Shown: positions 35,473 through 46,584, counted from the first letter of the stretch. The stretch: 64,000 nt of DNA from Rhodoferax sp. WC2427 (GCF_040822085.1 NZ_CP162006.1:3968001-4032000), one strand, 5' to 3'. Translations and numbers: made by a program. Notes: a model not told the origin generated them from the letters alone.

Positions 35473-36830
35473 CGCTGCGCCCGCACATCCAGAACCTGGT
35501 GGCAAACGGCTTCGACACCGACCGCAGCCGCTACTTTTTGCTCCATGTCGCGCAGCCCGCCGCGGCCCGGCTGTTCTTGCGCACCCTGCTGGCCCAGGGC
35601 TGGGTGCTCCATGCCCATGAAGCGCGCCAACAGGCCAAGGCCCTGCACGAGCAGCACCGCTGCCCCGCCGGCATCGGCTTCACCTATGCCGGCCTGCAAG
35701 CCCTGGCGCTGCCCACGCGCTTTCTGCGCCTAGTGGCGGAGCAGGCACCGGCCTTTGCCGAAGGTGCCCCGCTGCGCGCCGCGCACCGCCTGGCCGACAC
35801 CGGCCCCAGCGCCGCCGCGCTCTGGGAGGAGCCGTTCCGCCACCGGCACGCCCACGTGTTTTTGACCCTGCACGCCGACGACCCCGCCACCCTGGACCGC
35901 TGCAGCCAGACGCTGCAGACAATAGCGGGCGAGGCCTTTGCCCCGGCAGGCTGGGCCACGCCCTTGGACGGTGCCCACCTGGGCAGCAACAAAAAGCAGC
36001 GCCGCGAACACTTTGGCCACCTGGACGGCCTGACCAATCCCTTGATCGACGGCCTGCACACCCTGCGGGAGACCCAAGCCGCCCTGGCCGTGCCACCCAC
36101 ATTGCAGGCCCCTGGCGAATTCTTGCTGGGCCACCGCAACGCCGACGGCTACAACCCCTGGCTCAACGCCGCCGAGCCCGCCACGGTGCGGCAGTTTTTT
36201 ACCAACGGCAGCTTCTCGGCCCTGCGCAAAATGGCGCAAGACGTGGAGCGCTTCAACCACTTTGTGCACAGCCAGCCCCTGCCCGCAGCCACCGTGCGCG
36301 CCAAGCTGCTGGGCCGCTGGGACGACGGCCAGGTGGTCAGCCCCGTGCCCGTGGCCGGGCCCAAACCCACCACCCGCGCCGGGCTGAACAGCTTCGACTT
36401 CAAAAACGACCCGCAGGGCCTGGGCTGCCCCTATGGCGCGCACATACGCCGCATGAACCCGCGCGAGGACGCGGTGGTGCCGGTGCGCAAACGCCCGCTG
36501 ATCCGCCGCGGCATTCCGTACACCACAGACAGTGAGCGCGGCCTGCTGGGCCTGTTCTTTTGCGCCAGCCTGGAAGACCAGTTTGAACACCTGCTGGCCG
36601 AATGGGGCAACAAAAACCCCTTTGGCGTGCCCAACGCCAGCACCGCCAAGGACCCGATGGTGGGCAACCACGAGGCCGACGGTGGCGTCTTCTGCATCCC
36701 CAACGCCACCGGGCCCGACACGCAGCTCAGCGGCTTTACCCCGTTTGTCACTACCAAGGGCACGCTGTACAGCTTCTTTCCGAGCCTGGATGCCTTGCAC
36801 ATGCTGGCGGATGGCTTAGGCACGGAATAG
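35469..36830 (+). CDS. DyP-type haem peroxidase
   Basis: A 453-residue dye-decolorising peroxidase. The distal catalytic Asp is D186 in FGHLDGLTNP (GxxDG motif), the proximal haem His is H325 in CPYGAHIRRMNP, and the distal Arg is likely in RRGIPY near 352. There is no Tat or Sec signal, so it is cytoplasmic. Its ATG overlaps the P450 stop (ATGA), giving tight coupling. DyPs oxidise dyes, phenols and perhaps lipids; together with the P450 it suggests a two-haem oxidation route. Repeat R6 follows the stop. Confidence 0.93.
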   Translation: MTLRPHIQNLVANGFDTDRSRYFLLHVAQPAAARLFLRTLLAQGWVLHAHEARQQAKALHEQHRCPAGIGFTYAGLQALALPTRFLRLVAEQAPAFAEGAPLRAAHRLADTGPSAAALWEEPFRHRHAHVFLTLHADDPATLDRCSQTLQTIAGEAFAPAGWATPLDGAHLGSNKKQRREHFGHLDGLTNPLIDGLHTLRETQAALAVPPTLQAPGEFLLGHRNADGYNPWLNAAEPATVRQFFTNGSFSALRKMAQDVERFNHFVHSQPLPAATVRAKLLGRWDDGQVVSPVPVAGPKPTTRAGLNSFDFKNDPQGLGCPYGAHIRRMNPREDAVVPVRKRPLIRRGIPYTTDSERGLLGLFFCASLEDQFEHLLAEWGNKNPFGVPNASTAKDPMVGNHEADGGVFCIPNATGPDTQLSGFTPFVTTKGTLYSFFPSLDALHMLADGLGTE

Positions 36831-36891
36831 GCCTCTTGCGCTTATGGAATGGGCGTGAGCAGCTATTTTTACAATAGCAAACAGATTGGCG
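36829..36891. repeat. Palindromic repeat copy R6, after the DyP gene
   Basis: Inner arms AGGCCTCTTGCGCTTATG and GGGCGTGAGCAGCTATTTTT, with right outer box CAATAGCAAAC. It separates two genes on the same strand. The minus strand reads KIAAHAHSISARGLF without a stop. Likely terminator of the P450-DyP operon. Confidence 0.85.
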
Positions 36892-36950
36892 GCTGCAAAG
36901 CGTGGATGAACCGGGTGTAATACAGCATCGTTCCTTCTCCACCACGATCC

Positions 36951-37757
36951 ATGACCACCACCCTCCCCACCTATTTCATCTCCCACGGCGGCGGGCCGTG
37001 GCCCTACATGGACAGCATGCGCGAGGCCATGCGTGGCCTGGCCACCGCGCTGGCCGACATGCCGCGCCAGTACCCAGCGCCCAAGGCGATTCTGGTGATC
37101 TCGGCGCACTGGGAAGAAAACGCCTTCAGCGTCATGTCCAACCCCCACCCCGGCATGCTGTACGACTACGGCGGCTTTCCGCCGCACACCTACAAGGTGG
37201 TCTACCCGGCCCCCGGCGCGCCGGAGCTGGCCGTGCGCGTCCAGGGCCTGCTGGCTGCTGCCGGGCTGCCGGTGCGGCTGGACCCGCAGCGCGGCTTCGA
37301 CCACGGCACCTTTTCACCGCTGGTGGTGATGTACCCGGATGCGGATGTGCCCCTGCTGCAGGTGTCGCTGAAAACCGGGCTCGACCCGGCGGTGCACATT
37401 GCCCTGGGCCGGGCGCTGGCCCCGCTACGCGACGAGGGCGTGCTGATTGTGGGCAGCGGCCTGAGCTACCACAACCTGCGCCAGTTCGGCCCGCCGGGCA
37501 AGGCCCCGTCCATGGCTTTTGACCAGTGGCTGCAAGACACCGTGGTGGCCGCCAGCCCGGCCGAGCGCGAAGCCCGCCTGCTGGACTGGGCCGCCGCCCC
37601 CGCCGCCCGCATCGCCCACCCGCGCGAAGAGCACCTGCTGCCGCTGATGGTGGCGATGGGCGCGGCCGAAAACGACGCTGCCACCTGCGTGTACCACGAG
37701 GACAACGTCTTCGGCGGCATCACCGTGTCCAGCTTCCGGTTCGACGCCTCCCAATAA
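36951..37757 (+). CDS. Class III extradiol ring-cleavage dioxygenase (LigB/YgiD, DODA type)
   Basis: A 268-residue non-haem iron or zinc dioxygenase with the family N-terminus FISHGGGPWPYMD, conserved SAHWEE near 53, FDHGTFSPL near 122, GSGLSYHNLR near 168 and the C-terminal VFGGITVSSFRF. Homologues cleave DOPA or other catechols. Full length for the YgiD group. It follows the peroxidase operon after R6, so it may be a separate unit; a link to aromatic oxidation is possible but unproven. Confidence 0.93.
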   Translation: MTTTLPTYFISHGGGPWPYMDSMREAMRGLATALADMPRQYPAPKAILVISAHWEENAFSVMSNPHPGMLYDYGGFPPHTYKVVYPAPGAPELAVRVQGLLAAAGLPVRLDPQRGFDHGTFSPLVVMYPDADVPLLQVSLKTGLDPAVHIALGRALAPLRDEGVLIVGSGLSYHNLRQFGPPGKAPSMAFDQWLQDTVVAASPAEREARLLDWAAAPAARIAHPREEHLLPLMVAMGAAENDAATCVYHEDNVFGGITVSSFRFDASQ

Positions 37758-37813
37758 AAAGAGCTGCTCACGCTTATGGAATAAGCGTGAGCAGCTCTTA
37801 ATTAGATAGCAAC
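37754..37813. repeat. Palindromic repeat copy R7, between the LigB and DUF2917 genes
   Basis: Almost perfect: AAAGAGCTGCTCACGCTTAT and ATAAGCGTGAGCAGCTCTTA, outer box GATAGCAAC on the right. Between convergent genes; the LigB stop codon lies within its left edge. Confidence 0.92.
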
Positions 37814-37817
37814 AGGT

Positions 37818-38309
37818 TTACACGGCCCGGCCACGTCCCACCACCAGGTAGTCGCCCAGGCCGACCAGGCCCAGCACCAGGCGGCTGGCCGCGGCGCCCG
37901 CCGAGCGCAGGGCCTGGGCCAGGTCGCGGCTGGGTTGCACCACGCCGCCGCGCCACTGGGCACCGACGCTGGCGGCCTCATGGCGGCCATCCCAGACCAC
38001 CTCGGCCACCGGCTCCCAGCTGAAGTACACCGGTGCGCGGGCCGCCGGGTTCCATGGCTCCACCACCAGGCGCTGACCGGGTTGCAAGGCCAGGCTGTCG
38101 CCCGCCTTGAGCAGGCGGTCGCCCGGCAGCTCGGGTTCGCCGTGCTGCATACCGTTGACCGTGGCCCACACGGCCCCCTGGGTTACGCGGAACACGCCCG
38201 GCTGGCGCGGCTGGAAGGTGGTGGCCTCGCCCGCGTCCAGCTTCCAGCATGCCGTCAATGCCGCTGCGGACAGAGGGGAGGACGATGAGAAAGTACGGAA
38301 GTGGACCAT
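37818..38309 (-). CDS. DUF2917 domain protein
   Basis: A 163-residue cupin-like protein of the DUF2917 family (betaproteobacteria). The core WKLDAGEATTFQPRQPGVF then RVTQGAVWATV resembles a beta-barrel entry (residues 22-50), followed by GDRLLKAGDSLALQPGQRLVVEPW. No metal-binding histidines stand out and no function is known. It is divergent from the LysR gene with about 109 bases between, the classic arrangement in which LysR controls its neighbour. Confidence 0.82.
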   Translation of the reverse strand: MVHFRTFSSSSPLSAAALTACWKLDAGEATTFQPRQPGVFRVTQGAVWATVNGMQHGEPELPGDRLLKAGDSLALQPGQRLVVEPWNPAARAPVYFSWEPVAEVVWDGRHEAASVGAQWRGGVVQPSRDLAQALRSAGAAASRLVLGLVGLGDYLVVGRGRAV

Positions 38310-38418
38310 GGAATACTCCTTGAAAAATAACTGCTTGGGTGTGAATCATCGGCGCGATGGGCTAGAGGGTCCAATGAAAACGCGGTAGGCTATTGATTCC
38401 CAAACCGCATGAATCGCT

Positions 38419-39405
38419 ATGCAGACCACCCAGACCCATTTGCGCACCCGCCCCATCGGTGTCGGCCAGTTGCGCGCCTTTGCCGCGGTAGCGCGGCTGC
38501 TGAACTTCAGGGCGGCCTCCGAAGAGCTGTCGCTCACGCAATCGGCCGTCAGCCGCCAGATCCAGGCGCTGGAAGACGAGGTGGGCGTGCCCCTGTTTCT
38601 GCGCCACACCCGGGCCGTGGAGCTGACCGGCGCAGGCGCCCAATTGATGCGTACCGTGGGCCAAACCCTGGAGCAGCTCGACAGCACGGTGCGCATGATC
38701 CGGCGCAGCGCCGGGCGCAAAAGCGTGGCCATCAGCACCTGGGCTTCGTTTGCGTCGATGTGGCTGATCACCCGGCTGGAGGCCTTCCAGACCGAGTTCC
38801 CCGACATCGACATCCGCATCGATGCCACCGACAACCTGGTGGACATGGACACCGCCGACGTGGACCTGGCCCTGCGCTATGCGATGCCCGACACCGTGCC
38901 TGCGGGCGCGGTACGCCTGTTTGGCGAGCAGCTCACCGCCGTGGCCAGCCCCTGGCTGCTGAAAACCGGTAAAAAGCTGCTGCGCGGTGAGGACCTGGCG
39001 CATTTCGCGCTGCTGGAAGCAGGCGACTCGCACCGCACCCAGCACCTGGAATGGCTCACCTGGCGGCGCTGGTTCGAAATGCACCATCTGGCAAAGGTGG
39101 AGCCCAAGCGCTGGATGCACTTCAACTACGCCCACCAGATCGCCCAGGCCGCCCTGACCGGCCAAGGCGTGGCCCTGGCCCGCATGCCGCTGATTGCCGA
39201 CAGCCTGGCCAGCGGCGACCTGGTGGAAATCCTGCCCCACATGCGGCTGGACTCGCCCATGGCCTACTGGCTGGTGGTGGGCCCGCGCAGCGCCGCCCGG
39301 CCCGAGATCAAGGCCTTTTGCGCCTGGCTGCTGCTACAGGCCCAGGCCACCCGCACCGCGATCGGCGACGCGCCCGACCCGGACACGGTGGACAATCTTG
39401 ATTGA
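38419..39405 (+). CDS. LysR-family transcriptional regulator, GcvA-like
   Basis: A 328-residue regulator with an N-terminal winged HTH (residues 17-75, FRAASEELSLTQSAVSRQIQ) and a co-inducer domain similar to the GcvA group (MWLITRLEAFQTEFPDIDIR near 115). It is divergent from the DUF2917 gene, the most likely target. The effector is unknown. R8 follows the stop. Confidence 0.92.
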   Translation: MQTTQTHLRTRPIGVGQLRAFAAVARLLNFRAASEELSLTQSAVSRQIQALEDEVGVPLFLRHTRAVELTGAGAQLMRTVGQTLEQLDSTVRMIRRSAGRKSVAISTWASFASMWLITRLEAFQTEFPDIDIRIDATDNLVDMDTADVDLALRYAMPDTVPAGAVRLFGEQLTAVASPWLLKTGKKLLRGEDLAHFALLEAGDSHRTQHLEWLTWRRWFEMHHLAKVEPKRWMHFNYAHQIAQAALTGQGVALARMPLIADSLASGDLVEILPHMRLDSPMAYWLVVGPRSAARPEIKAFCAWLLLQAQATRTAIGDAPDPDTVDNLD

Positions 39406-39412
39406 AAGCAAG

Positions 39413-39470
39413 TTTGCTATCTTAAAAAGAGCTACTCACGCCCATCTAATAAGCGCTAGCAGCCATTTTC
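39413..39470. repeat. Palindromic repeat copy R8, between the LysR and cyclo-ligase genes
   Basis: Left outer box TTTGCTATCTTAAAA, inner arms GAGCTACTCACGCCCAT and AATAAGCGCTAGCAGCC. Between convergent genes. The plus strand reads ILKRATHAHLISASS without a stop. Confidence 0.88.
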
Positions 39471-39474
39471 ATGC

Positions 39475-40077
39475 CTAACCTACCGGCCAGACGACGCCGT
39501 TATCGTTCAGGATGGCGTCCAGCGGCACGTCGTGCGGCTCGGGCTCGAAGTCGTCCAGGTAGCCCTGGGTGAAGCCCAGGCCCACGGTGAAGGGCTTGGG
39601 CTCCAGCGTGGCCAGCATGCGGTCGTAGAAACCGCCACCGTAGCCCAGCCGGTAGCCGCCCGCCGCGTAACCCACGCAGGGCACGAACAGCAGGGTGGGC
39701 TGCACCATCTCGGTGGCCTTGGGCTTGAGGATGCCGTAGGCATCTTCTTCCATGGGGCAGCCGGGGTACCAGGCGTGGAAGGTCATGGTTTTGTGCAGCT
39801 TGTTGACCACCGGCAGACCGATGCGCTTGAGCTGGGGGCCATCGAGCAGTTCGCCGTCTTCCTTCCAGCGGTGCAGGGCGGGCAGCGGGTCGAACTCGCC
39901 TTTGATGGGCCAGTAGGCACCGATCACGGTATCGGGCCGCCCCACCAGCCAGATGCGCATCACGCGCTGCAGCAAATCGGCCCGCTCCAGGCGGTCGGGC
40001 AGCTCCAGACGTTGCGCAACCAGGGCCTCGCGCAGGGCTTTTTTGTCCTGGGCTTTGTCGTTGTTTGAGTTGTCCAT
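39475..40077 (-). CDS. 5-formyltetrahydrofolate cyclo-ligase
   Basis: A 200-residue enzyme that converts 5-formyl-THF to 5,10-methenyl-THF with ATP, salvaging the folate storage form. The N-terminal KKALREALVAQR motif is present, and the C-terminal signature LGYGGGFYDRMLA (near residue 148) binds phosphate and folate. An ATG at 40092 would add five residues and then overlap the opposite-strand transglycosylase gene starting at 40087; 40077 leaves a nine-base divergent gap. Usual symbols are ygfA or fau. Confidence 0.92.
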   Translation of the reverse strand: MDNSNNDKAQDKKALREALVAQRLELPDRLERADLLQRVMRIWLVGRPDTVIGAYWPIKGEFDPLPALHRWKEDGELLDGPQLKRIGLPVVNKLHKTMTFHAWYPGCPMEEDAYGILKPKATEMVQPTLLFVPCVGYAAGGYRLGYGGGFYDRMLATLEPKPFTVGLGFTQGYLDDFEPEPHDVPLDAILNDNGVVWPVG

Positions 40078-40086
40078 AATCCCCAC

Positions 40087-42084
40087 ATGCAAGTTCCCGC
40101 CATTCTGACATCCTTAACGCTGGCCCTGAGCCTCATCTTCTCAGGCGCTGCCTGCAGCCAATCCAGATCCGATCCTGCCGGGGATGCCACCATCCTGGAC
40201 ATGGCCCAGGCCTTCAAAAAGGGCGACCGCAAGCGCCTGGCGGCCCTGCTGCCCCAGGCGCGCGGCCATATTTTGGAACCCTGGGCGGCCTACTGGGAGC
40301 AGCGCCTGCGCCTGGACGAGATGACCGCGCTCGACCTGCAGGCCTTCGGCGCCCGCTTCCCCAACACCTACCAGGAAGACCGGCTGCGCAACGACTGGCT
40401 GCTGCTGCTGGGCCAGCGCCGCGACTGGGCCACCTTTGCCGACGAATACAGCCGCTACCGCATGGCCGACGACCGCGAAGTGCGCTGCTACGCCCTCGGC
40501 ATCGAACAAATCGAGCAAGGCGCCCGCAGCAGCCCGGCCCTGGCCGAGGAGGTGCGCAAGAACTGGTACGCCCTGCGCGAGGCCGACGACGGCTGCACCC
40601 AGGCCGCCAGCCAGCTGTTTGCCGCCAAAAAGCTCACGCCGCTGGACATCTGGCGCAAGGCCCGCCTGGCCGCAGAAGCCAACCGCCCGCGCATGGCCGC
40701 CAAGGCGGTGGAAATTGTCGCCCCCGAATCGTTGCCGCTGCTGGCCGAGCTCAACGACAGCCCGACCAAGTTCCTGCTCAGCAAGGTCACCGCCCTGTCC
40801 CGGGCGCGCCGCGAAGTGGTGCTGCTGGCCCTGGTCAAGATGGCCAGCACCGACCCCGACAACGCCGCCGCACTGCTCGACAACAAGTGGAGCAGCCAGC
40901 TCAACGCCGAAGAACGCAACTGGGTCTGGGGCGTGGTTGGCAAGCAGTCGGCCATGCGGCTGTCGCCCTTGGCGGTGGATTACTACGCCCACGTCACCGA
41001 AGACGCGGACCTGAACGACGAGATGCTGGCCTGGAAGGTACGCAGCGCGCTGCGCGTGGGCCGCTGGAAAGAGGTGGTCAGCGCCGCCAGCGCCATGGGC
41101 AAGGACGCGCAGGCCGACCCCACCTGGGTGTACTGGAAGGCGCGGGCCCTGCAGGCGCAGGTCAAGTCCGACCTGGACCGGGTGGAGCCCAAGCGTTTGT
41201 TTGAAAGCATTGCCGGGGTGCGCGGCTTCTACGAGCAGCTGGCACTGGAAGAACTGGGCCAGAAAATCACCGTGCCACCGCGCCCGCTGCCCGTCACCCC
41301 CGAAGAAAAAGACGCGGCCCGCGCCAACATCGGCCTGCAGCGCGGCCTGGCCGCCATCCAGCTGGGCCTGCGCAGCGAGGGCAACCGCGAGTGGAACTAC
41401 AGCACCAACCTGCACGAGCGCGGCGGCATGGGCGACCGCGAGCTGCTGGCCGCTGCCGACCTGGCCTGCCAGCGCGAGGTGTGGGACCGCTGCATCAACA
41501 CCAGCGAACGCACCCGCACGGTGATGGACTTCGAGCAGCGCTTTCCCACGCCCTACCGCGATACCGTGGTGCAGCGCAGCCGCGCCATCAACCTGGACCC
41601 GGCCTACGTGTACGGCCTGATCCGCCAGGAGTCGCGCTTCATCATGGACGCGCGCTCGGGCGTGGGCGCCTCGGGCCTGATGCAGGTCATGCCCGCCACC
41701 GCCCGCTGGACGGCCAAGAAAATCGGCCTGAACGGATTCACCCCCGACCAGCTCAGTGACCGCGACACCAACATCACCATTGGCACGGGCTACCTGAAGC
41801 TGGTGCTGGACGACTTTGCGGGCTCCATGCCCATGGCCGCCGCCGCCTACAACGCCGGGCCGGGCCGCCCGCGCGTGTGGCGCAACGGGCCGGTGCTGGA
41901 GGCGGCGATTTGGGCCGAGAATGTGCCGTTTACCGAAACCCGCGACTACGTCAAAAAAGTGCTCTCCAACACCACCAACTACGCCGCCCTGTTGACCGGC
42001 CAGCCGCAGTCGCTGAAAACCCGGCTCGGCCTGGTGGGCCCACTCGACGCGAACGCGGTGGAACTGATCAAGGACCTGCCATGA
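40087..42084 (+). CDS. slt: Soluble lytic murein transglycosylase (Slt70-like)
   Basis: A 665-residue periplasmic muramidase with a signal peptide (residues 1-24, [15 protein letters not shown]), a long superhelical U/L-domain of paired helices (30-500), and a C-terminal SLT domain. The catalytic Glu lies in [10 protein letters not shown] near residue 515; [13 protein letters not shown] and [14 protein letters not shown] follow. It cleaves peptidoglycan, leaving 1,6-anhydro-muropeptides. The stop overlaps the panB ATG. The cleavage site ends at Ala-Ala-Cys, so a lipoprotein cannot be fully ruled out. Confidence 0.94.
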   Translation: MQVPAILTSLTLALSLIFSGAACSQSRSDPAGDATILDMAQAFKKGDRKRLAALLPQARGHILEPWAAYWEQRLRLDEMTALDLQAFGARFPNTYQEDRLRNDWLLLLGQRRDWATFADEYSRYRMADDREVRCYALGIEQIEQGARSSPALAEEVRKNWYALREADDGCTQAASQLFAAKKLTPLDIWRKARLAAEANRPRMAAKAVEIVAPESLPLLAELNDSPTKFLLSKVTALSRARREVVLLALVKMASTDPDNAAALLDNKWSSQLNAEERNWVWGVVGKQSAMRLSPLAVDYYAHVTEDADLNDEMLAWKVRSALRVGRWKEVVSAASAMGKDAQADPTWVYWKARALQAQVKSDLDRVEPKRLFESIAGVRGFYEQLALEELGQKITVPPRPLPVTPEEKDAARANIGLQRGLAAIQLGLRSEGNREWNYSTNLHERGGMGDRELLAAADLACQREVWDRCINTSERTRTVMDFEQRFPTPYRDTVVQRSRAINLDPAYVYGLIRQESRFIMDARSGVGASGLMQVMPATARWTAKKIGLNGFTPDQLSDRDTNITIGTGYLKLVLDDFAGSMPMAAAAYNAGPGRPRVWRNGPVLEAAIWAENVPFTETRDYVKKVLSNTTNYAALLTGQPQSLKTRLGLVGPLDANAVELIKDLP

Positions 42085-42980
42085 ACTCCCCCGACACCGC
42101 CCCAGCCAACACCACACTGCACGCGTCACCCTACGGCACCCTGCCGCCCACCAGCACCCCGGCGCAGCGCCGCCCCATCAGCCTGCCGCGCCTGGCCGAA
42201 ATGCACCAGCGGGGCGAAAAAATCACCATGCTGACCGCCTACGACGCCACCTTTGCCGCCGTGGCCGATGCCGCTGGCGTGGAGTGCATTCTGGTGGGCG
42301 ACTCGCTGGGGATGGTCTGCCAGGGCCTACACAGCACCGTGGGCGTCAGCCTGGAGGCCATGCGCTACCACACCGAAAGCGTGGTGCGCGGCATGCTGCG
42401 CAGCCAGTCCACCGCCTGGGTGATTGCCGACCTGCCGTTTGGCAGCTACCAGGAAAGCCGCGAGCAGGCCATCCGCAGCGCGGGCGTGCTGATGCAGGCG
42501 GGCGCGCACATGGTCAAGCTCGAAGGCGGCGGCTGGACCACCGAGGTGGTGCAATTCCTGGTGGAGCGCGGCATTCCGGTGTGCGCCCACCTGGGGCTGA
42601 CCCCGCAAACCGTGCATTCCCTGGGTGGCTACCGGGTGCAGGGCAAATCCGACGCGGCAGCCAGCACCCTGCGCCAGAACGCCCACGCCCTGCAGGACGC
42701 CGGTGCCGCCATGGTGGTGCTGGAGATGGTGCCCGCCCCGCTGGCGGCCGAGCTCACCACCGCCCTGCCCCACTGCGCCACCATCGGCATCGGCGCGGGC
42801 AAGGACACCGCCGGCCAGGTGCTGGTGATGCACGACATGCTGGGCATCAACTTGGGTAAGATGCCGCGCTTTGTGCGCAATTTCATGCTGGACGCGTCCA
42901 GCGTGCGGGGCGCCATGGAAGCGTATGTGCGCGCCGTGAAAGACGGCAGCTTTCCCGACAACAGCCAGCACGCCTGGTAA
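42081..42980 (+). CDS. panB: 3-methyl-2-oxobutanoate hydroxymethyltransferase PanB
   Basis: A 299-residue (beta/alpha)8 enzyme that makes ketopantoate from 2-ketoisovalerate and methylene-THF, the first committed step to pantothenate. Motifs are [13 protein letters not shown] near residue 50, GDSLGMV near 73 and the metal/active-site EGGG segment near 150, with [15 protein letters not shown] near 235. A 30-residue Ala/Thr/Pro-rich N-terminal tail precedes the domain. The ATG overlaps the slt stop. panC follows 38 bases later. Confidence 0.97.
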   Translation: MNSPDTAPANTTLHASPYGTLPPTSTPAQRRPISLPRLAEMHQRGEKITMLTAYDATFAAVADAAGVECILVGDSLGMVCQGLHSTVGVSLEAMRYHTESVVRGMLRSQSTAWVIADLPFGSYQESREQAIRSAGVLMQAGAHMVKLEGGGWTTEVVQFLVERGIPVCAHLGLTPQTVHSLGGYRVQGKSDAAASTLRQNAHALQDAGAAMVVLEMVPAPLAAELTTALPHCATIGIGAGKDTAGQVLVMHDMLGINLGKMPRFVRNFMLDASSVRGAMEAYVRAVKDGSFPDNSQHAW

Positions 42981-43018
42981 GTAACCCACGCTGCGACAGA
43001 CAACGCAGCACCCCACCG

Positions 43019-43873
43019 ATGCGCATCGCCCACACCCTCGAAGAACTCCGCGCCCACCTCAGCGGCCACCAGCACCCGGCTTTCGTGCCCACCATGGGCA
43101 ATCTGCACGCCGGCCACCTGGCCCTGGTGCGCCAGGCCAAGCCCTTGGGCGATGTGACGGTGGCCAGCATCTTCGTGAACCGGTTGCAGTTTTTGCCGCA
43201 CGAAGACTTCGACAGCTACCCGCGCACCTGGGAGCGCGACTGCACCTTACTCAAAGATGCCGGTTGCGACGTGCTGTTTGCACCAAAGGAAAAAGTGCTC
43301 TACCCCGAGCCGCAGACCTTCAAGATCCAGCCCAACCCCGCGCTGGCCGACCTGCTGGAGGGCCAGTTCCGCCCCGGCTTCTTTGTGGGCGTGGCCACGG
43401 TGGTGATGAAGCTGTTTGGCTGCGTGTTCTCCGAGTCCAAGGGCCAGCGCACCGCCCTGTTTGGCCAGAAGGACTACCAGCAGCTGATGGTGATCCGCCG
43501 CCTGGTGCAGCAGTTTGCCCTGCCCATCGACATCGTGGCGGGCCCCACCCAGCGCGACGCCGACGGCCTGGCCCTGTCGTCGCGCAACGGCTACCTGAGC
43601 CCCAGCGAGCGGGCCGAAGCGGTGCAGTTGTCCAAGACCCTGCAGTCCATGGCCGCCGCCCTACGTGCAGGTGCGGGTACAGGTGCCACCGACATCCCCG
43701 CCCTGGAAGCCCAGGCCATGGACAGCCTGCGCGCGCGCGGCTGGGCCCCCGACTACCTGGTGGCCCGCCGCCGCAGCGACCTGCTGCCACCCACCGCCTC
43801 CGACGAGCCCCTGGTGGTGCTGGGCGCAGCCCGGCTGGGCAGCACGCGCCTGATCGACAACCTGGAAGTCTGA
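43019..43873 (+). CDS. panC: Pantothenate synthetase PanC
   Basis: A 284-residue ATP-dependent ligase joining pantoate and beta-alanine. The HIGH-like motif is [12 protein letters not shown] near residue 22, [13 protein letters not shown] near 145 is the pantoate/ATP site, and SSRNGYLSP near 178 is the KMSKS-like loop. With panB it makes pantothenate, and coaD in this window acts later in the same CoA route. The repeat R9 follows. Confidence 0.97.
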   Translation: MRIAHTLEELRAHLSGHQHPAFVPTMGNLHAGHLALVRQAKPLGDVTVASIFVNRLQFLPHEDFDSYPRTWERDCTLLKDAGCDVLFAPKEKVLYPEPQTFKIQPNPALADLLEGQFRPGFFVGVATVVMKLFGCVFSESKGQRTALFGQKDYQQLMVIRRLVQQFALPIDIVAGPTQRDADGLALSSRNGYLSPSERAEAVQLSKTLQSMAAALRAGAGTGATDIPALEAQAMDSLRARGWAPDYLVARRRSDLLPPTASDEPLVVLGAARLGSTRLIDNLEV

Positions 43874-43878
43874 GGCGT

Positions 43879-43945
43879 CTTGCTATTTAATCAGTAGCTT
43901 CTTACGCTGATTGGATAAGCGCTAGAGGCTGTTTTCATCTATAAA
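43879..43945. repeat. Palindromic repeat copy R9, between panC and the GGDEF gene
   Basis: Left outer box TTGCTATTTAATC, arms AGTAGCTTCTTACGCTGAT and ATAAGCGCTAGAGGCTGTTTT, right outer ATCTATAAAA. Between convergent genes. Confidence 0.85.
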
Positions 43946-43952
43946 AACTGGT

Positions 43953-45149
<1,197 letters not shown>

Positions 45150-45259
45150 GACAGAAGTAGCCCATTTATTGCCATGCAACCCACCTGTTTATGTACCCAG
45201 ATGTAGCAAGCATAAGCCAAACAGGCCACCTGGGGATAGCCAGAAAACGACACAACATA

Positions 45260-45318
45260 CGCTACAAATAAAAGAGCTGCTAGCGCCTATTGAATAAGCG
45301 CTAGCAGCTCTTTTTACA
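45260..45318. repeat. Palindromic repeat copy R10, after the ABC-transporter operon
   Basis: Near-perfect: AAAGAGCTGCTAGCGCCTAT and AATAAGCGCTAGCAGCTCTTT. It lies 27 bases beyond the stop of the ATPase gene and before the GGDEF gene on the same strand; on the minus strand it is placed as the terminator of the sugar-transport operon. Confidence 0.9.
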
Positions 45319-45344
45319 CTGAACTTTGGCCCCAGGCCAGGTGC

Positions 45345-46535
45345 TTAGGCCGCGTGTGTGGCGGCCCGCGAAATCGACACGCCTGCCACCAGCGGCTGAC
45401 CCAGTATTTCCTGGGGTGCGGTGCGCTTGGTGGCCACACCATTGTCGTCAAACAAGTGCATGCAGTGCGGTGGGAAATACAGGTGGACCGGGTTGCCCAC
45501 ACTGCAACTGGACTGGCCGCTTTCGCGCACCGTGACCAGCTCGCCGCCGGTCAAACGCACATAGATGTAGCTGGCTTCGCCAAGTTGCTCCAGGAAAGCA
45601 ACCAGGCCGGTCACCACATTGGGGCCACCGGGCGGCACGATCTGCACGTGCTCGGGGCGCACGCCAATCGTGACATCGGCGTTGGCGGCGATACGGGTGG
45701 CATCCACCTCGGCGTGCACTTCCACGTCAGCCACGGTCGCCACGGCGCTTTTGCCATTGGCGCGGGTCAGGCGGGCGGCGATGAAGTTCATCTTCGGGCT
45801 GCCGATGAAGCCCGCTACAAACTTGTTCACCGGGTGGTGGTACAGCTGCAAGGGGGCGCCGCACTGGGCCACGCTGCCGTCGCGCTGCACGGCTTCACCG
45901 GCGTTGAGCAAGACGATCTTGTCGGCCAGGGTCATGGCTTCGACCTGGTCATGGGTCACGTAGATCATGCTGGCGGTGCCGATGTCTTTGTGCAGCTTGG
46001 CGATTTCCAGCCGGGTTTGCACCCGCAGCGAGGCATCCAGGTTGGACAGGGGTTCGTCGAACAGGAACACGTCAGGTTCGCGCACGATGGCGCGGCCAAT
46101 GGCCACGCGCTGGCGCTGGCCGCCGGAGAGTTCCTTGGGCAGGCGCTTGAGCAGCGGGTCGAGCTGCAAAATCTTGGAGGCTTTTTGCACCCGCTGCTCC
46201 ACCGTGTTGGCATCGGTCTTGGCTTGCTTCAGGCCAAAGGCCATGTTGTCAAACACGGTCATGTGCGGGTACAGCGCGTAGCTCTGGAACACCATGGCCA
46301 CGCCGCGGCGCGATGGCGGAGTTTCGTTCATGCGCTGGCCGTTGATGCTCAGCTCACCGCTGGTGATGTCTTCCAGGCCTGCGACCATGCGCAAAAGTGT
46401 GGACTTGCCGCAGCCCGATGGGCCCACGAACACGACGAACTCGCCTTTTTCAATGTCCAGATCGACCTTGCGGATGGTGTCGGGCAGGTGGCTGGCGTAG
46501 CGCTTGTGTACATCACGGAATCGGATTTCAGACAT
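45345..46535 (-). CDS. ABC sugar-transporter ATP-binding protein (MalK/UgpC/ThuK type)
   Basis: A 396-residue ATPase. Walker A GPSGCGKSTLLR at residues 38-49, Q-loop FQSYALYPHMTV near 83, signature LSGGQRQRVAIGRA near 136, Walker B VFLFDEPLSNLD near 155 and H-loop THDQVEA near 195. The C-terminal 150 residues are the MalK-type OB-fold regulatory domain (TIGVRPEHVQIV). Last gene of the binding protein-permease-permease-ATPase operon. It powers uptake of an unknown carbohydrate. Confidence 0.96.
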   Translation of the reverse strand: MSEIRFRDVHKRYASHLPDTIRKVDLDIEKGEFVVFVGPSGCGKSTLLRMVAGLEDITSGELSINGQRMNETPPSRRGVAMVFQSYALYPHMTVFDNMAFGLKQAKTDANTVEQRVQKASKILQLDPLLKRLPKELSGGQRQRVAIGRAIVREPDVFLFDEPLSNLDASLRVQTRLEIAKLHKDIGTASMIYVTHDQVEAMTLADKIVLLNAGEAVQRDGSVAQCGAPLQLYHHPVNKFVAGFIGSPKMNFIAARLTRANGKSAVATVADVEVHAEVDATRIAANADVTIGVRPEHVQIVPPGGPNVVTGLVAFLEQLGEASYIYVRLTGGELVTVRESGQSSCSVGNPVHLYFPPHCMHLFDDNGVATKRTAPQEILGQPLVAGVSISRAATHAA

Positions 46536-46584
46536 GGAGGTCTCCTAATGTTTTTAAGGTGTGCTGGGGAGGACGGGCTGGCGC

